Origin: Longimicrobium sp. | Lineage (GTDB): Bacteria; Gemmatimonadota; Gemmatimonadetes; Longimicrobiales; Longimicrobiaceae | Assembly (NCBI GenBank): GCA_036377595.1 | Contig: DASUYB010000057.1 | Location: 22,800 to 86,799 of the forward strand | DNA length: 64,000 nt | Direction: 5' to 3' | In this document: in pieces, positions 59,311 to 64,000 of the stretch | Numbering within the stretch: the first letter of the stretch is position 1 | Layout of the letters: each line of letters begins with the position of its first letter | Translations under genes and position numbers: made by a program | The notes under the pieces: generated by a model | Told to the model about the DNA's origin: nothing | Seen by the model: the letters and a program-made list of their open reading frames with translations, nothing else | Databases searched by the model: none

Positions 59311-61455
59311 ATGAACATCCTTCGACTCGCCCGCGCGGGGCTGGTGCTGGCCGCGGCGGTGACGCCGCTGGCCGCGGGCGCGCAGCGTCCCGCCTATCCC
59401 ACGACGCGCACGGTGGAGCAGGCGGACGACTACCACGGCACGCGCGTGGCCGATCCGTACCGCTGGCTCGAGGACACCGACGCGCCCGAGACGCGCGCGT
59501 GGATCACCGCCCAGAACGCGCTGACGGAGCAGTACCTGGCCGCGATCCCCGAGCGCGCGCGCATCCAGGCGCGGCTGACCGAGCTGTGGAACTTCCCGCG
59601 CTGGGGCTCGCCCGCGCGGCGCAGCGGGCGGTACTTCTACTTCAAGAACACCGGGCTGCAGAACCAGTCGGTGCTTTACGTGGCGCCTTCGCCGCGGGGC
59701 GAGCCACGCGTCCTGCTCGACCCCAACACGTTGCGCGCGGACGGCACCGAGGCGCTCACCACCGCGCAGTACACCGACGACGGGCGGCTGCTGGGCTACG
59801 GCGTGGCGTCGGGGGGATCGGACTGGCAGGAGTTCCGGGTGCGCGAGGTGGACACGGGCCGCGACCTGCCCGACCGGCTGCGCTGGATCAAGTTCTCGGA
59901 CATGGCGTGGACGAAGGACGGCCGTGGCTTCTTCTACGCGCGCTATCCGGAGCCGTCGGGGAACGCGCTGACCGCGGCCGTGCACGACCAGAAGCTCTAC
60001 TACCACCGCATCGGCGAGCCGCAGGAGCGCGACGTGCTGGTCTACCAGCGCTCCGACGAGCCGGACTTCATCTACTACCCGCGGGTGACGGAGGACGGGC
60101 GGTACCTGGAGATCTCGGTGTCGAAGGGGAGCGACCGGCGCAACCGCATCTACGTGATGGACCTGGGCGACCCCGCGCGCCCGCGCGTGCAGGGGCAGAT
60201 GGTGCGGATGCTGGACGCGTTCGACGCCGGGTACACGCCGCTGGGGAACGACGGGCCGGTGTTCTACTTCGCCACCGACAACGCGGCGCCGCGGGGGCGG
60301 GTGGTCGCGGTGGACCTGCGCGACCCGGCGCCGGCGCGCTGGCGGACGATCGTGCCCGAGGGGCCCGACGCGATCGTCGGCTCGCGGCGGGTGAACGGGA
60401 AGTTCGTGCTGTCGACGCTGCACGACGTGGCCGCGAAGCTGCGCGTCTACAACGCCGACGGAACCTCCGCGGGCGAGGTGCCGCTCCCCGGGCCGGGCGC
60501 GGTGTCGGGGCTGCAGGGGCGCTCGGGCGACCGCGAGCTCTTCTTCACCTTCGCCAGCTTCCTGTCGCCGGCGACGGTGTACCGGTACGACTTCGCCACG
60601 CGGCGGGCGGAGCCGGTGTGGCCGGTGAGGACCGGGTTCGACGCGAGCCGGTACGTGACGGAGCAGGTGTTCTACACCAGCCGCGACGGCGCACGCATCC
60701 CCATGTTCATCACCCACCGCCGCGGGATGGCGATGGACGGGAACAACCCCACGCTCCTTTACGGCTACGGGGGATTCAACTCGGCGGTGCTGCCGGCGTA
60801 CTCCAGCGCGGTTGCCGTGTGGCTGGAGATGGGCGGCGTCTACGCGTCGGCCAACCTGCGCGGCGGCAACGAGTACGGCGAGGCGTGGCACCAGGCGGGG
60901 ATGCTGGCCAACAAGCAGAACGTGTTCGACGACTTCATCGCCGCGGGCGAGTACCTGGTGGCGCAGAAGTACACGTCGCCTTCGAAGCTGGCGATCTCGG
61001 GCGGGTCCAACGGCGGGCTGCTGGTGGGCACGGTGCTGAACCAGCGGCCGGACCTGTTCGGCGGGGCGCTCCCCGCGGTGGGGGTGATGGACATGCTGCG
61101 CTTCAACAAGTTCACCATCGGCTGGGCGTGGGTGTCGGACTACGGCTCGCCGCAGGACCCGGCGCAGTTCCGCACGCTGTACGCGTACTCGCCGCTGCAC
61201 AACATCAGGGCGGGAACGCGCTTTCCGGCGACGCTGATCACCACGGGCGACCACGACGACCGCGTGGTGCCCGGGCACTCGTTCAAGTACGCGGCGGCGA
61301 TGCAGGCCGCGCAGGCGGGCGACGCGCCGGTGCTGATCCGCATCGAGACGCGCGCGGGCCACGGCGCGGGCAAGCCCACGGCGATGCAGATCGAGGAGGC
61401 GGCGGACCGGTGGGCGTTCCTCGTCCGCGCGCTGGGAATGAGGGTGGAGATGTAA
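59311..61455 (+). CDS. Secreted prolyl oligopeptidase (S9A family)
   Basis: This is a 714-residue serine peptidase with a Sec signal peptide (LARAGLVLAAAVTPLAAGAQ). The N-terminal stretch YHGTRVADPYRWLEDTDAPE is the classic start of prolyl oligopeptidases. A seven-bladed propeller follows (about 80-420). The alpha/beta-hydrolase domain holds Ser566 in AISGGSNGGLLVG, the Asp in TGDHDDRVVPGHS (about 650) and the His in ETRAGHGAGKPT (about 688). It cleaves short peptides after proline in the periplasm or outside the cell. It is a single gene on the + strand, divergent from the tRNA array. A GC-rich hairpin follows. No obvious ribosome-binding site is visible before ATG 59311. Confidence 0.95.
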   Translation: MNILRLARAGLVLAAAVTPLAAGAQRPAYPTTRTVEQADDYHGTRVADPYRWLEDTDAPETRAWITAQNALTEQYLAAIPERARIQARLTELWNFPRWGSPARRSGRYFYFKNTGLQNQSVLYVAPSPRGEPRVLLDPNTLRADGTEALTTAQYTDDGRLLGYGVASGGSDWQEFRVREVDTGRDLPDRLRWIKFSDMAWTKDGRGFFYARYPEPSGNALTAAVHDQKLYYHRIGEPQERDVLVYQRSDEPDFIYYPRVTEDGRYLEISVSKGSDRRNRIYVMDLGDPARPRVQGQMVRMLDAFDAGYTPLGNDGPVFYFATDNAAPRGRVVAVDLRDPAPARWRTIVPEGPDAIVGSRRVNGKFVLSTLHDVAAKLRVYNADGTSAGEVPLPGPGAVSGLQGRSGDRELFFTFASFLSPATVYRYDFATRRAEPVWPVRTGFDASRYVTEQVFYTSRDGARIPMFITHRRGMAMDGNNPTLLYGYGGFNSAVLPAYSSAVAVWLEMGGVYASANLRGGNEYGEAWHQAGMLANKQNVFDDFIAAGEYLVAQKYTSPSKLAISGGSNGGLLVGTVLNQRPDLFGGALPAVGVMDMLRFNKFTIGWAWVSDYGSPQDPAQFRTLYAYSPLHNIRAGTRFPATLITTGDHDDRVVPGHSFKYAAAMQAAQAGDAPVLIRIETRAGHGAGKPTAMQIEEAADRWAFLVRALGMRVEM

Positions 61456-61477
61456 GCAGTGCCGGGTTGCAGATCGG

Positions 61478-61507
61478 AGGGCCCGACCGCCGATGCGGCC
61501 GGGCCCT
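61478..61507. terminator. Terminator between convergent genes
   Basis: AGGGCCCG and CGGGCCCT form a perfect stem with an inner ACCGCC…GCGGC extension, followed by TCGTCTT. It can serve both the prolyl oligopeptidase and the convergent hydrolase gene. Confidence 0.7.
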
Positions 61508-61529
61508 TCGTCTTCCCGATGCTGCGGTC

Positions 61530-62864
61530 TCAGGTCGCGGCCGGGAGCCCGGCGGAGTCTCCGTCCGCCGCCAGCGGGGGGGAATACGCGAGGGCGGCCG
61601 GGAGCGTTGCAGACGCCGGCCGTGGCGTGCTCACCTTCCGGGGCGGCGCGCTGCCGGACTCGCTAACCCAGTCGGCCAGAAGTGCGAGCGCGCCGGGATG
61701 CTCATAGGGAGCGCTGTGCGCGAGCCGCGTGACGGGTGCTTCGCTGATGGCCCTCCGATTAACCCCGGCCCAGGCCAGCGTGGCCAGCGCCCGGCGGCGT
61801 TCATCACCCATGTACGGCCACGCATCGCGGGTGGAGAACAGGTGGACCGGCCACGATCCGGGAGGTGTGGGCTCGGCGCTGACCTCGAGGAACATGTTGG
61901 TAATGCCGAAGCTACGTCCGAACGTGAGAAGCACGATGCTCAGCATGCCCACGGAAAGCAGGACCAGAACGCCGAGCACCAGTGTCAGCAGCAGGAAAAC
62001 CGGAAGCACGGGAACGGCCACGAGCAATGCCGCGGCACAGGCGAGCCACTCACGGAGGGTCGTCGGCCGGGTACGCCAACCGAGAAGCCTCTGGAACCGC
62101 GCCGCGGGCCCGGAGGCGATCCCGATGATGGCATGCGAGATCGCAAAGGCCAGCAGGTGCGAAGTGCTGAGCGCCGCCGATGCCTCGTCTCCCGTCGTCC
62201 GGATGATCAGCAACGGTTTCAGGATCGGCGGGAGCCTGACGCGCTCGTAGTTCTGCTTGGCCCGGTTCAACCAGGAATCCAGCAAACCCTGGCCCGCGTT
62301 CAGGAACACCCGCGGAGCCGCGAGGAGGGCGACGACCAGCAACACCGCGGCCAGCATCAGGGCGGAGCCAGCCACCCTGTAGCTCGTGATGTCCTGCCCC
62401 CACAGCTTCGCGGCGACGAAGACGGGAGTGACCGCCAGGCAAACGGCAACGAAGGCCACCAACGCGGCGGCCATTCCCTTCAGCGCAGCCTTGAAGTCGG
62501 GGTCCAGGTGCCGCGGCTGGAGATGGAGGAAGGGGGTGGAGAGGCAGGCCAGACCCTCGACGCACGCGGCCACAGCCGGGTCGGCCAACGCCCGGATGGA
62601 GACGTTGCCGCCATGGCTGTGCGCCACCAGGTATTGGGTGGCGCCGGGATGCTCCTGCGCCTTCTTCAGGATGTGCTCGCGGAGCTCTTTCGCCGCCGCG
62701 ATGCGGGCGCTGGGACGATTTCGTCCGCTCCATCCGAACGGCGCGAACGCAACCTCACAGTCGGGGAACGCCTGCCGCAGCGTCTCGCGCAGTCGGGATC
62801 CCTTTTTCGTCCATCCAGCGTCTTGGGCAAACGTACCGTGGACGAGAGTGAATACGTACTTCAT
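61530..62864 (-). CDS. Alpha/beta-hydrolase (lipase-like) with membrane segments
   Basis: This is a 444-residue protein. The N-terminal 120 residues form part of a lipase-like alpha/beta hydrolase: FTLVHGTFAQDAGWTKKGSR (oxyanion HG) and the nucleophile elbow YLVAHSHGGNVSIRAL. At least two hydrophobic stretches follow (MAAALVAFVAVCLAVTPVFV, AAVLLVVALLAAPRVFL), then two more near 275-325 (ALLVAVPVLPVFLLLTLVLG). The catalytic Asp and His may lie in the later soluble part (STRDAWPYM, LAHSAPYEHPGALALL). It is probably a membrane-associated esterase or phospholipase-like enzyme; some such proteins are toxin-like effectors, but no secretion partner is present. The start MKYVF lacks a good ribosome-binding site. 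Codon use is somewhat less GC-biased than in the enediyne genes. Confidence 0.65.
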   Translation of the reverse strand: MKYVFTLVHGTFAQDAGWTKKGSRLRETLRQAFPDCEVAFAPFGWSGRNRPSARIAAAKELREHILKKAQEHPGATQYLVAHSHGGNVSIRALADPAVAACVEGLACLSTPFLHLQPRHLDPDFKAALKGMAAALVAFVAVCLAVTPVFVAAKLWGQDITSYRVAGSALMLAAVLLVVALLAAPRVFLNAGQGLLDSWLNRAKQNYERVRLPPILKPLLIIRTTGDEASAALSTSHLLAFAISHAIIGIASGPAARFQRLLGWRTRPTTLREWLACAAALLVAVPVLPVFLLLTLVLGVLVLLSVGMLSIVLLTFGRSFGITNMFLEVSAEPTPPGSWPVHLFSTRDAWPYMGDERRRALATLAWAGVNRRAISEAPVTRLAHSAPYEHPGALALLADWVSESGSAPPRKVSTPRPASATLPAALAYSPPLAADGDSAGLPAAT

Positions 62865-63102
62865 GAGCGTGGTGGAGGGGTTTGTGGGGCCGAACGAATG
62901 ATGGGCGGAACCGGTTAGCGCCCTCACGTGGATCGAACGGGATATGCAACCGGCAGGGTGAAGCGGGCGGACCGACTGCGGAGGGGAAATGGATGATGAA
63001 GATCCTGCGTACCGCGTCACCACTAAATCTTTGTCGCTTCTACATTTTTCGTCAAGATTTTCATACCAGGCGCGGCCACGTCCCACTTTCCTGGCGCCCG
63101 GT

Positions 63103-63705
63103 CTACGTCAGGAAGCGGCCTTCGCTGGCGAGCGCGTCGAGGAGGCGGCCGCGCTCGTTCTCGTCGCGGGCGGAGGCCAGGAGCGCGGGGGTGGCGTGGT
63201 GGCGGGCGCCGCACGCGCTGCACGTCACCCAGTCCTGGTCCCACAGCCGCTCCTCGCGCCAGGTGCCGGCGCACTCGGGCAGCACGTGGCGGATGCCATG
63301 CGCGTCCGCGGCGATGCGCTCCTCCTCGGCCAGCGTGTACGGCTCCAGGCTGGGCTCGAAGTGGCAGCCGTAGCAGGTCAGCGCGTACGGCAGGTCGATG
63401 CGCGCGCCGTCGGCCAGCTTCAGGTGGCGGCCGCAGCGCGGGCACACGCCGGCGAACCACTTCACCACGTATCGCCCCGTGTAGAAGCGGTGCGCCAGGA
63501 ACGCCCCCACGCAGAACGACAGCACCGGCCACGGGTAGTGCGGCGGGATCCACACCACGTACGGGCAGATCCCCCAGAACAGCGCGATGGAGAGGACCGT
63601 CTTCAGCGCGCGCCACGGATACGGCTGGTAGACGACGCCCAGCCGCGCTGGCGTCGGCGGGTGGGCCCGCAGCACGAGGTGGACCTGGGGTGTCTCGATG
63701 GTCAT
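63103..63705 (-). CDS. Membrane protein with zinc-ribbon motifs, unknown function
   Basis: This is a 200-residue protein with one or two transmembrane segments (LSIALFWGICPYVVWIPPHY, PVLSFCVGAFLAHRFY). Zinc-ribbon-like pairs follow: CPRCGRH (about 88-94), CYGCHF (about 111-116) and CSACGARHHA (about 165-174), with a helical stretch EEERIAADAHGIRHVL between them. The Cys pairs suggest one or two structural metal sites in the cytoplasm. I do not recognise the family. It is preceded on its 5' side by the truncated dispersed repeat and the transposase remnant. The 62865-63102 gap shows no gene. Confidence 0.65.
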   Translation of the reverse strand: MTIETPQVHLVLRAHPPTPARLGVVYQPYPWRALKTVLSIALFWGICPYVVWIPPHYPWPVLSFCVGAFLAHRFYTGRYVVKWFAGVCPRCGRHLKLADGARIDLPYALTCYGCHFEPSLEPYTLAEEERIAADAHGIRHVLPECAGTWREERLWDQDWVTCSACGARHHATPALLASARDENERGRLLDALASEGRFLT

Positions 63706-63800
63706 CGCGCGGCTCGCTGTAGCTGTCCTTCTCCTAAGGTAAGGACGCCGCGCAAGGGGTGGCAGGGGGTGATGACGGGATCGTCGCGAGGAACAGGCTA

Positions 63801-63866
63801 ATACCGAATCCGGGTGAAGTATTGGTGTGTCCGACCGAACCTCGTGCTGCCGCGATTATAGATCGG
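63801..63866 (+). repeat. Truncated family A element, copy 3
   Basis: ATACCGAATCCGGGTGAAGT followed by ATTGGTGTGTCCGACCGAAC and CTCGTGCTGCCGCGATTATA matches the first about 65 bp of copies 1 and 2 and then stops, shortly before the transposase-like tail. Confidence 0.7.
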
Positions 63867-63881
63867 TAGTGACTCTACTCA

Positions 63882-64000
63882 TCAGTGATGAATTCTCCGA
63901 GTCAGGAATTCCTCCCAGGTCCAGACGTGGCCGCTCAGCCCGATGGCCATTGCGGGGGTTCGCTTGCGGTAGCGGTGCCCCTTCGGCAGGTCGGATGCCT
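63882..64000 (-). CDS. C-terminal end of a probable transposase, continues past the window edge
   Basis: The - strand frame reads SDLPKGHRYRKRTPAMAIGL followed by SGHVWTWEEFLTRRIHH and a TGA at 63882-63884. The RTPAMA(A/I)GL(T/S)xHVW(T/S)xEE ending is characteristic, as I recall, of a widespread group of IS transposases. Only about 38 residues are inside the window, so family assignment is tentative. It lies 15 bp from the truncated family A repeat, suggesting the insertion cut that repeat. Confidence 0.5.
   Translation of the reverse strand, partial: ASDLPKGHRYRKRTPAMAIGLSGHVWTWEEFLTRRIHH

Overview
The window is about 70% G+C and is dominated by long ORFs with GC-rich third codon positions. 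Duplicated orphan permeases of the ADOP type, a sigma/FecR/TonB-receptor set, abundant lipoproteins and dispersed intergenic repeats point to a soil-type Gram-negative bacterium. My best guess is Gemmatimonadota (Longimicrobium-like). That placement is inference from style and gene families; there is no rRNA or marker gene here to prove it.

Left third (1-20 kb, mostly + strand): two-domain VOC proteins, a methyltransferase-like/aminotransferase fusion, a PIG-L deacetylase, two flavin-linked BBE-type oxidases, an O-methyltransferase, a TauD/GBBH-type dioxygenase, a small ABM-like monooxygenase, a tandemly duplicated VOC protein and a racemase-like protein. They look like tailoring, resistance and accessory genes of a secondary-metabolite locus. 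An unrelated two-gene unit (trypsin-fold protein plus unknown partner) sits at 5.7-7.8 kb.

Middle (20-39 kb, - strand): a complete minimal enediyne cassette. UnbL, UnbV, UnbU and the iterative enediyne polyketide synthase PKSE (KS-AT-ACP-KR-DH-PPTase, 1956 aa) overlap head to tail. They are followed by an AhpD/CMD-like protein and the enediyne-type hot-dog thioesterase. An AraC regulator, a UbiB-like kinase, an acyl-AMP ligase and a fused CoA-transferase follow, and a sigma-54 activator lies upstream of unbL. This is the most striking content of the window: enediyne loci are best known from Actinobacteria. The five VOC proteins nearby recall the VOC-type sequestration proteins that protect producers of anthraquinone-fused enediynes.

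39-45 kb: an outer-membrane barrel-like protein, a PAP2/vanadium-haloperoxidase-like lipoprotein, a MoaD/ThiS-like protein and a secreted subtilisin.

45-57 kb: a stacked accessory region next to a tRNA array. The 3' half of tRNA-Ser(CGA) and its downstream terminator recur in degenerate form at about 45.2, 45.9 and 51.1 kb. These copies bracket a small Cys-rich RiPP-like precursor, then a - strand operon for a secreted Cys-rich peptide, a thioredoxin-like protein, a beta-propeller and an ADOP permease, then a sigma/FecR/TonB-receptor system and a lower-GC TIR protein. This looks like serial insertion at a tRNA attachment site, although no integrase is present.

57-59 kb holds 19 tRNA genes in one - strand array with a recognisable promoter. 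59-64 kb holds a prolyl oligopeptidase, an alpha/beta-hydrolase membrane protein, a zinc-ribbon membrane protein, a truncated dispersed repeat and the tail of a probable transposase.
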